Assembly (NCBI RefSeq): GCF_000377645.1
Contig: NZ_KB898478.1
Location: 62,001 to 126,000 of the forward strand
Direction: 5' to 3'
DNA from: Thiomonas sp. FB-6
GTDB lineage: Bacteria; Pseudomonadota; Gammaproteobacteria; Burkholderiales; Burkholderiaceae_C
DNA length: 64,000 nucleotides
Shown: positions 54,231 to 63,055 of the stretch, in pieces
Layout of the letters: the number at the start of each line of letters is the position of its first letter
Numbering within the stretch: position 1 is the stretch's first letter
The notes under the pieces: model-generated
The model's input: only the letters and a program-made list of their open reading frames with translations
The model's database searches: none
What the model was told of the DNA's origin: nothing
Translations under genes and position numbers: made by a program

Positions 54231-55392
54231 CGCTGCACCCCTTGGCGCCTCGGCGGGGGCTGCCATTTCCCTGACGCAGTGGACCAGGCAGGCCCTGGCA
54301 TGGGCGCTGGCGCTGCTGGCCGGCCTGCTCGCGCCCTGGGCGGCGCCGCGCGCGCAGGCCGCCGAAGCGGTGCTCAACATCTACAACTGGTCGGACTACA
54401 TCGCTCCCACCACCTTGCCGGATTTCGAGAAACTCACCGGCATCCAGGTGCGCTACGACACCTTCGACAACAACGCTCCGCTGTTCGCCAAGCTGGTCAG
54501 CGGCGACTCCGGCTACGACATCGTGGTGCCGAGTTCGAACTGGGCGGCCATCGAACTGCGCGGCCGCCTGCTGCGCCCGCTCGACAAGGCGCGCATCCCC
54601 AACCTGCGCAATCTCGACCCGCGCCTGATGCGCCTGCTGCAGGGGGTGGACCCCGGCAACAAGTACCTGGTGCCGTGGATGTGGGGCTACGTCACCGTGG
54701 GCATCAACGAGGCGCGCGTGCGCCAGGCCCTGGGCACCATGCCGCTGCCCGCCAACCCCTGGGACCTGGTATTCGACCCGCGCTACGCCGACCGCCTCGG
54801 ATCCTGCGGCATCTCCATGCTCGACTCCGGCGGCGACCTCATGGAAGCCGCGTTCAACTACCTGCACATCCCGCAGAGCACCGAGGATCCGGACGACTTC
54901 GCCCGCGCCTTCGCGCTGCTGCGCAAGGTGCGGCCGGACATCACCGAGTTCTCGTCCTCGGGCTACATCAACGACCTCGCGGGCGGCTCCATCTGCGCCG
55001 CCGTGGGCTTTTCCGGAGACATGGGCATCGCCGCCTTCCGCGCCTCCCAGGTTCCCCACGGCCCGAAGATCCGCGTGTTCCCCCCCAGCCACGGCGCGGT
55101 GATCCTGATCGACACCATGGCCATTCCCGCCACCGCGCGCAACGTGGACAACGCCTACCGTTTCATCGACTACCGGCTGCAGCCGGGGGTGTGCGCGGCC
55201 GACAGCAACGCCGTGTACTACGCCAACCCGGTGCCCGCCTCGCGCGCCCAGGTGCTGCCTCGCGTGGCCGGCAACGACTTCGTGTTCCTCGACCCCACGA
55301 TGATGGACAAGCTGATCCCGCCGAAGGTGTACAGCGCCGAGCAGCGCCGCACGACCACCCGGCTGTACACCCGCCTTCGCGCAGGCCTCTGA
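54217..55392 (+). CDS. potF: Polyamine ABC transporter periplasmic binding protein
   Basis: A 391-residue PotF/SpuD-type binding protein. The signal peptide ends near residue 48 (APRAQAA). The mature start LNIYNWSDYIAPTTLPDFEK is the family signature; VVPSSNWAAIELRGRLLRPL and YINDLAGGSICAAVGFSGD contain ligand-pocket residues conserved in PotF-like proteins. ATG 54217 lies inside the end of spuC. Pseudomonas has two such genes (spuD for putrescine, spuE for spermidine); only one is present here, so its specificity is uncertain. Confidence 0.9.
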   Translation: MAGSSAAPLGASAGAAISLTQWTRQALAWALALLAGLLAPWAAPRAQAAEAVLNIYNWSDYIAPTTLPDFEKLTGIQVRYDTFDNNAPLFAKLVSGDSGYDIVVPSSNWAAIELRGRLLRPLDKARIPNLRNLDPRLMRLLQGVDPGNKYLVPWMWGYVTVGINEARVRQALGTMPLPANPWDLVFDPRYADRLGSCGISMLDSGGDLMEAAFNYLHIPQSTEDPDDFARAFALLRKVRPDITEFSSSGYINDLAGGSICAAVGFSGDMGIAAFRASQVPHGPKIRVFPPSHGAVILIDTMAIPATARNVDNAYRFIDYRLQPGVCAADSNAVYYANPVPASRAQVLPRVAGNDFVFLDPTMMDKLIPPKVYSAEQRRTTTRLYTRLRAGL

Positions 55393-55428
55393 TCCGCAGC
55401 GCCGCGCAGCGATGCGACCGCCCAGCCC

Positions 55429-56634
55429 ATGCCCAAGCCCACGCACAACCCCATGCCGGCGCCGCCTGTCGCGCCACCTTTCGCGCCACCTTTCGCGCCA
55501 CCTGTCGCGCCCGCTCGCGGCCCCGCCGTCGCCGCCCCGCCCCCCACCTGCGCACAGCCCCCCTTCGTGCGCGTCGAGCACCTGGCCAGGCGCTATGAGG
55601 AGCTGAGCGCGGTCGACGACGTCAGCATCGACATCGCGCAGGGCGAAATCTTCGCGCTGCTGGGTGCCTCGGGCTGCGGCAAGTCCACGCTGCTGCGCAT
55701 GCTCGCCGGCTTCGAGCGCCCCGACCGCGGCCGCGTACTGCTGGCCGGGTGCGACATCACGGCGCTGGCCCCCTACGAGCGGCCGATCAACATGATGTTC
55801 CAGTCCTATGCGCTGTTCCCGCACCTGAGCGTGTACGACAACATCGCCTTCGGCCCGCGGCGCAGCGGCATGGACCGGCGGGCCGTGGACCAGCGGGTGC
55901 GCGAGATGCTCGAACTGGTCGAACTGCAGGCCTACGCGCGGCGCAGGCCCCACCAGCTGTCGGGCGGACAGCAGCAGCGCGTGGCGCTTGCGCGCAGCCT
56001 GGCCAGGCGTCCCCAGCTGCTGTTGCTGGACGAGCCGCTGGGCGCGCTGGACCGCAAGCTGCGTGAACGAACCCAGATCGAACTGGTATCCATCCTGCGC
56101 CGGGTGGGCGTGACCTGCGTCGTGGTCACCCACGACCAGGAAGAGGCCATGACCATGGCCGACCGCATCGCCGTGATGCGCGAAGGCCGCTTCGTGCAGG
56201 TGGGCGAGCCCCTGGAGATCTACGAAAACCCCAAGAGCCGCTTCGTGGCCGACTTCATCGGCAACGTCAACCTGTTCGCCGGCGAACTGGTCACCGACGA
56301 GCCCGAGCGCTGCGAGATCCGCACTCCGGAGGCCTTGTTCCACGTCGGCCACGGCATCCCCGGCACGCTGGGCATGCGCGTCAGCGTCGCGCTGCGCCCC
56401 GAGAATATGCGCCTGCAGGCAGGCCATGCACCCGGCGCGCCCAACCAGTTGCATGCGCGGGTCGCCGCGCGCGCCTACCTGGGCAGCTACACCCAGTACG
56501 AACTCGAACTCGCCGGCGGCCGGCGCATCCGGGTGGCGCAGGCCAACGCCGACCGCCACGTCGAGGCCTTCGACGGCGGCGCGCCGGTCACCGTGCGCTG
56601 GAGCGAGACGGCCGCGATGGTGATCCAGGACTGA
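55429..56634 (+). CDS. potG: Polyamine ABC transporter ATPase
   Basis: A 401-residue ATPase of the PotA/PotG type. Walker A is GASGCGKST near 80, the signature QLSGGQQQRVALARSLA, Walker B LLLLDEPLGALD; a C-terminal regulatory TOBE-like domain follows (VSVALRPENMRL; AYLGSYTQYELEL). The first 45 residues are Pro/Ala/Phe-rich (APPVAPPFAPPFAPPVAPAR), encoded by a 12-base repeat, and are not part of the normal protein; the conserved part begins FVRVEHLARRYEEL. No alternative ATG lies close to that point. Confidence 0.92.
   Translation: MPKPTHNPMPAPPVAPPFAPPFAPPVAPARGPAVAAPPPTCAQPPFVRVEHLARRYEELSAVDDVSIDIAQGEIFALLGASGCGKSTLLRMLAGFERPDRGRVLLAGCDITALAPYERPINMMFQSYALFPHLSVYDNIAFGPRRSGMDRRAVDQRVREMLELVELQAYARRRPHQLSGGQQQRVALARSLARRPQLLLLDEPLGALDRKLRERTQIELVSILRRVGVTCVVVTHDQEEAMTMADRIAVMREGRFVQVGEPLEIYENPKSRFVADFIGNVNLFAGELVTDEPERCEIRTPEALFHVGHGIPGTLGMRVSVALRPENMRLQAGHAPGAPNQLHARVAARAYLGSYTQYELELAGGRRIRVAQANADRHVEAFDGGAPVTVRWSETAAMVIQD
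55465..55512. repeat. 12-bp tandem repeat, four copies, at the potG N-terminus
   Basis: Units CCTGTCGCGCCA, CCTTTCGCGCCA, CCTTTCGCGCCA and CCTGTCGCGCCC lie head to tail and encode PVAP/PFAP repeats. Copy number and period equal those in puuA, although the sequence is unrelated. Confidence 0.75.
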
Positions 56635-56649
56635 AGGGGCCCGGGCGCC

Positions 56650-57588
56650 ATGCCAGCCTCCGCCCCCTCTCCCCGCGCCGAGCCTGGCTCGGCGCACCGG
56701 CCCCGGCGCAACTGGGGCCGCGCGGCGCTGATCGCCGCGCCGCAGGCCTGGCTAGGCCTGTTCCTCCTGCTGCCCTTCGCCATCCTGCTCAAGATCAGCC
56801 TGTCGGAAAGCGACATCCTGGGCATCGGCTTCGAGCCCATGGTCTCGCTGGCGCGGCAGAACCTGGTGATCAAGCTGCGCCTGGCGGCCTACATCGCGCT
56901 GGTGCACGACCACCTGTACCTGCTCACCTACCTGTCCTCGCTGGGCTACGCGCTGGCCACCACGCTGCTGTGCCTGCTCGTGGGCTACCCGTTCGCGTAC
57001 TTCGTCGCGCGCGCCCGCCCGGGCCGGCGCCCCGCGCTGCTGATGCTGGTGATGCTGCCCTTCTGGACCTCCTTCCTGATCCGCATCTATGCCTGGAAGA
57101 ACCTGCTGGACACCAACGGGCTGGTGAACCAGCTGCTGCTGGCCGCCGGCCTCGTGCAGGCGCCGCTGCACATGATGTTCACGCCCTTTTCCTTCATGAT
57201 CGGCATGGTGTACGGCTACATCCCCTTCATGATCCTGCCGCTGTACGCCACCCTGGTCAAGCTCGACCCGCGCCTGCTGGAGGCCTCCGCCGACCTCGGC
57301 GCCACCCCGTGGCAGAGTTTCTGGCGCATCACCGTGCCGCTGTCGCGCCCGGGCGTGCTGGCCGGCTGCGCGCTGGTGTTCATCCCCGCGGTGGGGGAGT
57401 ACGTGATCCCCTCGCTGCTGGCCGGGCCCTCGACCCTGAACATCGGGCGCATCCTGTGGGACGAGTTCTTCAGCAACCTGGACTGGCAGCGCGCCTCGGC
57501 GGTGGCCTTCGTGATGGTGGCGCTGGTCATGCTTCCCATCGTGCTGTTCAGCCGGGCGCGCGCGCGTTCCCTGGAGGCCGTGGAATGA
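56650..57588 (+). CDS. potH: Polyamine ABC transporter permease PotH
   Basis: A 312-residue permease with six helices. Signatures are LMLVMLPFWTSFLIRIYAWK and the EAA-type loop LEASADLGATPWQSFWRITV, followed by FIPAVGEYVIPSLLAGPSTL. It is second of the ATPase-permease-permease set; the stop overlaps potI as ATGA. Confidence 0.92.
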   Translation: MPASAPSPRAEPGSAHRPRRNWGRAALIAAPQAWLGLFLLLPFAILLKISLSESDILGIGFEPMVSLARQNLVIKLRLAAYIALVHDHLYLLTYLSSLGYALATTLLCLLVGYPFAYFVARARPGRRPALLMLVMLPFWTSFLIRIYAWKNLLDTNGLVNQLLLAAGLVQAPLHMMFTPFSFMIGMVYGYIPFMILPLYATLVKLDPRLLEASADLGATPWQSFWRITVPLSRPGVLAGCALVFIPAVGEYVIPSLLAGPSTLNIGRILWDEFFSNLDWQRASAVAFVMVALVMLPIVLFSRARARSLEAVE

Positions 57589-58397
57589 ACTCCGGCCGCG
57601 GCTTCGCGCGGGCCTGGATGGGCCTGGTCTACCTGTTCCTGTACCTGCCCATCGCGGTACTGGTGGTCTATTCCTTCAATGCCTCGCGCATGGTCACCGT
57701 GTGGGGCGGCTGGACCCTGGACTGGTACGCCGCCGCCGTAGCCGACCGCGAACTCATGCGCGCCCTCGGGCTGTCGCTGAACATCGCGCTGGCCACGGCC
57801 ACCGTGTCGGTGCTGCTGGGCACCCTGGCAGCCTTCGCGCTCGCGCGCTACCGGCGTTTCGCCGGCAAGGGCCTGCTGAACCTGATGGTCAACATCCCCC
57901 TGGTCATGCCCACGGTGGTCATCGCGCTGGCCCTGCTGCTGTTCTTCGTCGCCGTGCAGAAGGCTCTGGGCTTTCCGCACAAGGGCTTTTTCACGATCTT
58001 CATCGGCCACACGGTCATGGCCATGTCCTACGCCACGGTCGTCGTGCAGTCGCGCCTGAAGGAGGTCGACCGCTCGCTGGAGGAAGCGGCGATGGACCTC
58101 GGGGCGCGCCCGCTGCAGGTGTTCCGGCTGGTCACGCTGGCCTCGATCTCCCAGGCCCTGGTCTCGGCCTGGCTGCTGTGCTTTTCCCTGTCACTGGACG
58201 AGGTGGTGATCTCGGCCTTCCTGTCCGGCCCCGGATCGACACCGCTGCCGGTGCTGATCTTCTCGCGCGCGCGCCTGGGCCTGAGCCCGACCATCCACGT
58301 GGTCGGCGCCGTCACGGTCTACCTGGTCGTGCTCGCGGTGGCGGCCTTCGGGCTGCTCATGGCGCGGCGCTCGCTCCGCCGGGCCGCCCCCGCCTGA
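57585..58397 (+). CDS. potI: Polyamine ABC transporter permease PotI
   Basis: A 270-residue permease with six helices. It has YLFLYLPIAVLVVYSFNASR at the start, the coupling loop LEEAAMDLGARPLQVFRLVT and FSLSLDEVVISAFLSGPGST, all typical of PotI. It ends the colinear spu-type block. Confidence 0.92.
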   Translation: MNSGRGFARAWMGLVYLFLYLPIAVLVVYSFNASRMVTVWGGWTLDWYAAAVADRELMRALGLSLNIALATATVSVLLGTLAAFALARYRRFAGKGLLNLMVNIPLVMPTVVIALALLLFFVAVQKALGFPHKGFFTIFIGHTVMAMSYATVVVQSRLKEVDRSLEEAAMDLGARPLQVFRLVTLASISQALVSAWLLCFSLSLDEVVISAFLSGPGSTPLPVLIFSRARLGLSPTIHVVGAVTVYLVVLAVAAFGLLMARRSLRRAAPA

Positions 58398-58478
58398 CCC
58401 CCCGCCGGGCGCGCCGCGCCCCACGCCGGCCGATTGCGTACGCAGGTCCCGGCACGGTGGATAATTCGCTGCCAAGTC

Positions 58479-58524
58479 CCCGGCCGGCCTTCCGGCCGGG
58501 CTTCCGGCCGAGCCATCGGCCGGA
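58479..58524 (+). terminator. Two tandem strong hairpins after potI and before the permease
   Basis: CCCGGCCGG (58479-58487) pairs with CCGGCCGGG (58492-58500), loop CCTT. Three bases on, TCCGGCCGA (58503-58511) pairs with TCGGCCGGA (58516-58524), loop GCCA. A -10-like GATAAT lies just upstream (58460-58465). The pair may end the potFGHI transcript or act as a leader element of the next gene. Confidence 0.5.
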
Positions 58525-58592
58525 TGGCTTTGCCGGATCCGCCGCCGCGCCCCGAGCGCCCAACGACACCGACCTGCCCGCTGCTGCCCGCC

Positions 58593-59990
58593 ATGCCCCA
58601 CCGACCGGAACCCGTCGCGCTCGACGGCAATGCTCTCGGACTCACCGAATCCACGATCATGGGGGTGGCGGGAACCGCCCCCGTGTTCTCCATCGCCGCG
58701 ACCAGCGCCGCGCTGGTGGCCGGCGTGGGCGTGCTGGCGCCCGCCAGCCTGCTGTACTGCGGGCTGATCATGTTCGGCGTGACCTTCGCCTACATGCACC
58801 TGAACCGGCTGGACGCCAATGCCGGGGCCTCCTACGCCTGGGTGAGCAGCATTTTCAGCCGCGCCCTGGGTTTCCTGGCCGGCTGGGCCCTGCTCGTGGC
58901 CTCGGCCATGTTCATGGTCTCGGGCACGATCCCGGCGGCCACCGCCACGCTGGCCCTGGTGCATCCGGCCGCGATGGGCAACACCGCGGTGGTCACGCTG
59001 GTGGCCGCCGGCTGGCTGATCCTGGTCAGCGCGGTGATCCTCAAGGGCATCAAGCTGACCAGCTACGTGCAGGTCACGCTGACCATGCTCGAGCTCGGCA
59101 TCCTGGTGGTCATCGTCGGCACCGCGCTGTGGAAGTTCTCCGCCGCGCCGGCACACGCCATCCACTGGTCCGACTTCGACCCCCGGGCCTTCAGCCCCCA
59201 TGTCTTCACCCTGGGCGCGCTGACGGCCATCTTCTTCTACTGGGGCTGGGACGTCACGGTCAACCTCAACGAGGAAACGCGCGATGGCAGCTGGGTGGCC
59301 AGCGTGGGCTCGCTGCTGGCCATGCTGATCATCATCGCGCTGTTCATCCTGTTCATGGTGGTGGCGCTGATGGCGCTGAGCGACAAGGAGATCCAGGGCG
59401 CCAACACCAACATCATGCTGGCCATCGCCGACAAGCTGTTCCCGCGCCCGTGGAACTACATGGCGGTGCTGGCCGTGATGCTCAGCACCCTGGGCACGCT
59501 GGAGACCTCCATCCTGCAGTTCACCCGCACCATGTTCGCGCAAAGCCGCGACGGCATGCTGCACCACCGCTACGCGCACCTGCACCCGACCTGGGACACC
59601 CCCTGGGTGGCCACGCTGGCCATCGCCGGCTTCGGCCTGCTGCTGCTGTTCCTGGCCTCCTTCATCCCCACGGTCAACCAGATCATCCAGGATTCCATCG
59701 ACGCCATCGGCTTCCAGGCCTCCTTCTACTATGGGCTGGCCTGCCTGGCCTGCGCCTGGTACGTGTGGAAGCACCAGCGCGGATCGTGGTTCCACGTGGT
59801 GTTCTTCCTGCTGTGGCCGCTGTGCTCCGGGCTGTTCCTGTGGTTCATCGGCCTGTACAGCCTGCCCACCTTCGACGCCATGACCAACACCATCGCCATC
59901 GGCGGCGTGCTCATCGGGCTGGTGCCGTTCTGGCTCAACCGCAGGAAGGCCTTCCCCACGGCGCAGGCGCAGCCGGTCAACGAACTCTGA
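58593..59990 (+). CDS. APC superfamily amino acid/polyamine permease
   Basis: A 465-residue secondary transporter with about 12 membrane helices. APC signatures include LGLTESTIMGVAGTAPVFSI at the start, NAGASYAWVSSIFSRALGFL near 75 and FFYWGWDVTVNLNEETRDGS near 215. E. coli puuP, the putrescine importer of the Puu pathway, belongs to this superfamily. Here it stands between potI and the aldehyde dehydrogenase, so putrescine or GABA are plausible substrates. ATG 58593 is chosen as the family start; the open frame upstream crosses the hairpins and is not conserved. Confidence 0.85.
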   Translation: MPHRPEPVALDGNALGLTESTIMGVAGTAPVFSIAATSAALVAGVGVLAPASLLYCGLIMFGVTFAYMHLNRLDANAGASYAWVSSIFSRALGFLAGWALLVASAMFMVSGTIPAATATLALVHPAAMGNTAVVTLVAAGWLILVSAVILKGIKLTSYVQVTLTMLELGILVVIVGTALWKFSAAPAHAIHWSDFDPRAFSPHVFTLGALTAIFFYWGWDVTVNLNEETRDGSWVASVGSLLAMLIIIALFILFMVVALMALSDKEIQGANTNIMLAIADKLFPRPWNYMAVLAVMLSTLGTLETSILQFTRTMFAQSRDGMLHHRYAHLHPTWDTPWVATLAIAGFGLLLLFLASFIPTVNQIIQDSIDAIGFQASFYYGLACLACAWYVWKHQRGSWFHVVFFLLWPLCSGLFLWFIGLYSLPTFDAMTNTIAIGGVLIGLVPFWLNRRKAFPTAQAQPVNEL

Positions 59991-60292
59991 GCCCCGGCCC
60001 GCGCAGGCCCCACCCCGCCGTGGCGAAGCCTGCGAGCACCGCGCGCAGGCGCCAACCGGATACGTATGCGGACGTCATCGTGCCCGCGGCGCGCCCGGCA
60101 GGAGGGATTTGGCGAACACGATGCCCAAGACGGCCGGCGCGTTCCGCATGAACGGGGCCCCGGCCGCGGAGCCATCGCGCGCATGGCGGCGGGCTCCGGC
60201 ACGCAGGACGTAGGCGGGGACAAACGTGCGAAGATTGCACCTGCGCGCGGCCGAGTCACGGTGTGCGCCTACCCCCGATCGAGGAGCCCCTG
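59991..60292. other. 302-base gap before puuC
   Basis: I see no convincing gene. A 30-codon frame starts at 60121 (MPKTAGAFRMNGAP) behind AGGAGGG, but the spacing of 13 bases is too long and no family is recognisable. No strong promoter pair or palindrome is evident. It separates puuC from the permease, so puuC probably has its own promoter. Confidence 0.4.
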
Positions 60293-61807
60293 ATGAATCA
60301 ACCCACAGCGCGCGACACCTGGCACGCCCGCGCGGCCGACCGCATCTCCGCCGGCATCGACGGGCGCCTGCTCATCGATGGCCACCGCTACCACGCGGTG
60401 GACGGGCGCTGCTTCGACTGCGTCTCCCCGCTGGACGGCAAGGTCATCGCCCGCGTGGCGCGCGGCCAGGCGGCCGACGTGGAACTGGCCGTGACCAGCG
60501 CCCGCGCCGCCTTCACCGACGGGCGCTGGAGCGCGCGCTCCCCCGCGGCGCGCAAGAAGGTGCTGCTGGCCTTCGCCGAGCGCATCCGCGCCGCGCGCGA
60601 GGAACTGGCGCTGCTGGAGACCCTGGACATGGGCAAGCCCATCGCCGCCGCGCTGTCGGCCGACGTGCCCGGCACCGCGCGCTGCATCCAGTGGTACGCG
60701 GAGGCGGTCGACAAGGTCTACGGCGAAATCGCCCCCACCGGGCGCGACGCGCTGGCGCTGGTCAGCCGCGAGCCGGTGGGCGTGGTCGGCGCCATCGTGC
60801 CCTGGAACTACCCGCTGCTGATGACCTCCTGGAAAATCGGCCCGGCGCTGGCCGCCGGCAACAGCGTGGTGCTCAAGCCCAGCGAGCGCTCGCCCCTGAG
60901 CGCGCTGCGCCTGGCCGAGCTCGCGCTGGAAGCCGGCCTGCCCGAAGGCGTGTTCAACGTGGTGCCGGGCTTCGGCGCCGAAGCCGGCGAGGCGCTGGCG
61001 CTGCACATGGACGTGGACGCCATCGGCTTCACCGGCTCCACCCGCACCGGCCGGCGCATGCTGGAATACGCCGGACGCAGCAACCTCAAGCGCGTGTTCA
61101 ACGAGCTCGGCGGCAAGTCGGCCAACATCGTGTTCGCCGACTACGAGGACCTGGAGCGCGCCGCCGCTACCGCGGCCGGCGCCATGTTCTACAACCAGGG
61201 CGAATCCTGCAACGCGCCCTCGCGCCTGCTGGTGCAGGACAGCATCGCCGACGCCTTCGTCGAACGCCTGGCCGCGCTGACCCCGGGCTATGCCCCCGGC
61301 GACCCGCTGGACCCGACCACCCGCCTGGGCGCGCTGGTCGACGCGCAGCAGACCGCCACCGTCATGGACTACATCCAAAGCGGGCTGCAGCAGGGCGCGC
61401 GCTGCGTGGCCGGCGGCGAGCAGGTGCTGCAGGAGACCGGCGGGCAGTTCGTCGCGCCCACGGTGTTCGACGGCGTGGACAACACCATGCGCATCGCGCG
61501 CGAGGAGATCTTCGGGCCGGTGCTGTCGGTGATCCGCTTCTCCACCGAGCAGGAAGCGCTGCGCATCGCCAACGACTCCAGCTACGGGCTGCACGCGGCG
61601 GTGTGGACCCGCAGCCTGGACCGCGCGGTGCGCGTGTCGCGCGCGCTGCACGCCGGCACCGTGCACGTCAACGAATACGATGAGGACGACATCACCGTGC
61701 CCTTCGGCGGGGTCAAGCAGTCCGGAAACGGGCGCGACAAGTCGCTGCACGCGCTGGACAAGTACTCCGAGCTGAAGACCACCTGGATGCGCATCGACCC
61801 GGCCTGA
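60293..61807 (+). CDS. puuC: Gamma-glutamyl-gamma-aminobutyraldehyde dehydrogenase
   Basis: A 504-residue aldehyde dehydrogenase like PuuC/KauB, oxidising gamma-glutamyl-aminobutyraldehyde or 4-aminobutanal with NAD(P). Catalytic C306 is in [12 protein letters not shown], and E271 in NELGGKSAN; the cofactor loop is [13 protein letters not shown] and the N-terminal signature [19 protein letters not shown] lies eight bases before ATG 60293. It can complete both the PuuB branch and the SpuC branch. Its stop overlaps the queA start as TGATG. Confidence 0.9.
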   Translation: MNQPTARDTWHARAADRISAGIDGRLLIDGHRYHAVDGRCFDCVSPLDGKVIARVARGQAADVELAVTSARAAFTDGRWSARSPAARKKVLLAFAERIRAAREELALLETLDMGKPIAAALSADVPGTARCIQWYAEAVDKVYGEIAPTGRDALALVSREPVGVVGAIVPWNYPLLMTSWKIGPALAAGNSVVLKPSERSPLSALRLAELALEAGLPEGVFNVVPGFGAEAGEALALHMDVDAIGFTGSTRTGRRMLEYAGRSNLKRVFNELGGKSANIVFADYEDLERAAATAAGAMFYNQGESCNAPSRLLVQDSIADAFVERLAALTPGYAPGDPLDPTTRLGALVDAQQTATVMDYIQSGLQQGARCVAGGEQVLQETGGQFVAPTVFDGVDNTMRIAREEIFGPVLSVIRFSTEQEALRIANDSSYGLHAAVWTRSLDRAVRVSRALHAGTVHVNEYDEDDITVPFGGVKQSGNGRDKSLHALDKYSELKTTWMRIDPA

Positions 61808-62895
61808 TGTCCCAGCCCAGCCCCACCTCCGCGCTGCGTCCCGGCCAGTTCTCGCTGGCCGACTTCGACTTCGAGTTGCCGCCCGAGCTGATCGCGCAGC
61901 ACCCCACCGCGCAGCGCAGCGCCAGCCGCCTGCTCGACGCCCGCGGGGACCTGCGCGACCGCGTGTACACCGAGCTGCCCTCGCTGCTCGAACCCGGCGA
62001 CCTGATGGTGTTCAACGACACCCGGGTGATCAAGGCGCGGCTGTTCGGCGCCAAGGCCTCGGGCGGGGCGGTGGAGCTGCTGGTCGAGCGCGTGCTCGAC
62101 GGCCACGAGGTGGTCGCGCACATGCGCGCCAGCCGCAAGCCCGCCGCCGGCAGCCGGCTGAGCATGCAGGGCGGCTTCGAGGCCGAGGTGCTGGGGCGCT
62201 GGCCGCAGCCCGACGGCGCGCTGTTCCACCTGCGCCTGAGTGGCGAGCCCTACGCGCTGATGCAGGCCCACGGCCACGTGCCGCTGCCCCCCTACATCAC
62301 CCACGCCGACGACGCCGACGACGCGCGGCGCTACCAGACCGTGTTCGCGCGCGTGCCCGGCTCGGTGGCCGCGCCCACGGCGGCGCTGCACTTCGACGAG
62401 GCGCTGCTGGAGCGCCTGCGCGAGCGCGGCGTGCGCAGCGCGCACCTGACCCTGCACGTGGGCGCCGGCACCTTCCAGCCGGTGAAGGTCGATGACCCCG
62501 CCCACCACCCCATGCACAGCGAGCGCTTCATGGTGCCCGGCGCCACGCTGCAGGCCATCGCCGAGACCCGCGCGCGCGGCGGGCGCGTGCTGGCCGTGGG
62601 CACCACCACCGTGCGCGCCCTCGAATCGGTGGCCCGGGATCTGGGCGCCGAAGGCCTGGCCGCCGGCGCCGCGCGGGACTGGAGCGGCGAGACGGACATT
62701 TTCATCGCCCCCGGGCACCGTTTCGCCTGGATCGACCTGATGCTGACCAATTTCCACCTGCCCCGGTCCACGCTGCTGATGCTGGTCAGCGCCTTCGCCG
62801 GCATGGAGCCGATCCGCCGGGCCTATGCGCATGCGGTGCGGGAGCGGTACCGGTTCTTCAGCTACGGGGACGGGATGTTGCTGGAGCGGGGGTGA
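61807..62895 (+). CDS. queA: S-adenosylmethionine:tRNA ribosyltransferase-isomerase
   Basis: A 362-residue enzyme that builds epoxyqueuosine on tRNA by transferring the ribosyl group of SAM. Signatures are [57 protein letters not shown] and [20 protein letters not shown]. The start overlaps the puuC stop (TGATG), so it is probably translated from the same message although functionally unrelated. Confidence 0.96.
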   Translation: MSQPSPTSALRPGQFSLADFDFELPPELIAQHPTAQRSASRLLDARGDLRDRVYTELPSLLEPGDLMVFNDTRVIKARLFGAKASGGAVELLVERVLDGHEVVAHMRASRKPAAGSRLSMQGGFEAEVLGRWPQPDGALFHLRLSGEPYALMQAHGHVPLPPYITHADDADDARRYQTVFARVPGSVAAPTAALHFDEALLERLRERGVRSAHLTLHVGAGTFQPVKVDDPAHHPMHSERFMVPGATLQAIAETRARGGRVLAVGTTTVRALESVARDLGAEGLAAGAARDWSGETDIFIAPGHRFAWIDLMLTNFHLPRSTLLMLVSAFAGMEPIRRAYAHAVRERYRFFSYGDGMLLERG

Positions 62896-63055
62896 GGACG
62901 CGCATGGTTCATGCGCTGGATCAGCCTTCGCGGGGTTGACCCGGATTCAGGGGGGTGTGCGCGGGCGGCCATCCTTCCTATAGTTGCGAAAACGCATGGA
63001 TGCGGACTTTTGCTCCGAATGTGTCATTTCGTAACTTTTGCAACCAGGTCCAGAC
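62896..63055 (+). promoter_or_regulatory. Gap with candidate promoter before the CelD-like gene
   Basis: The 160-base gap turns A+T-rich after 62975. TATAGT at 62979-62984 is a good -10, but no -35 stands at the right distance. An imperfect dyad (GTTGCGAAAA near 62983 and TTTTGCAAC near 63036) surrounds the start-proximal part. No gene is seen. Confidence 0.3.

Noticed and set aside
60121-60213. Small 30-codon gene before puuC
   Set aside because: Spacing from the AGGAGGG is too long, there is no recognisable family or membrane segment, and in this G+C content short open frames are frequent by chance.
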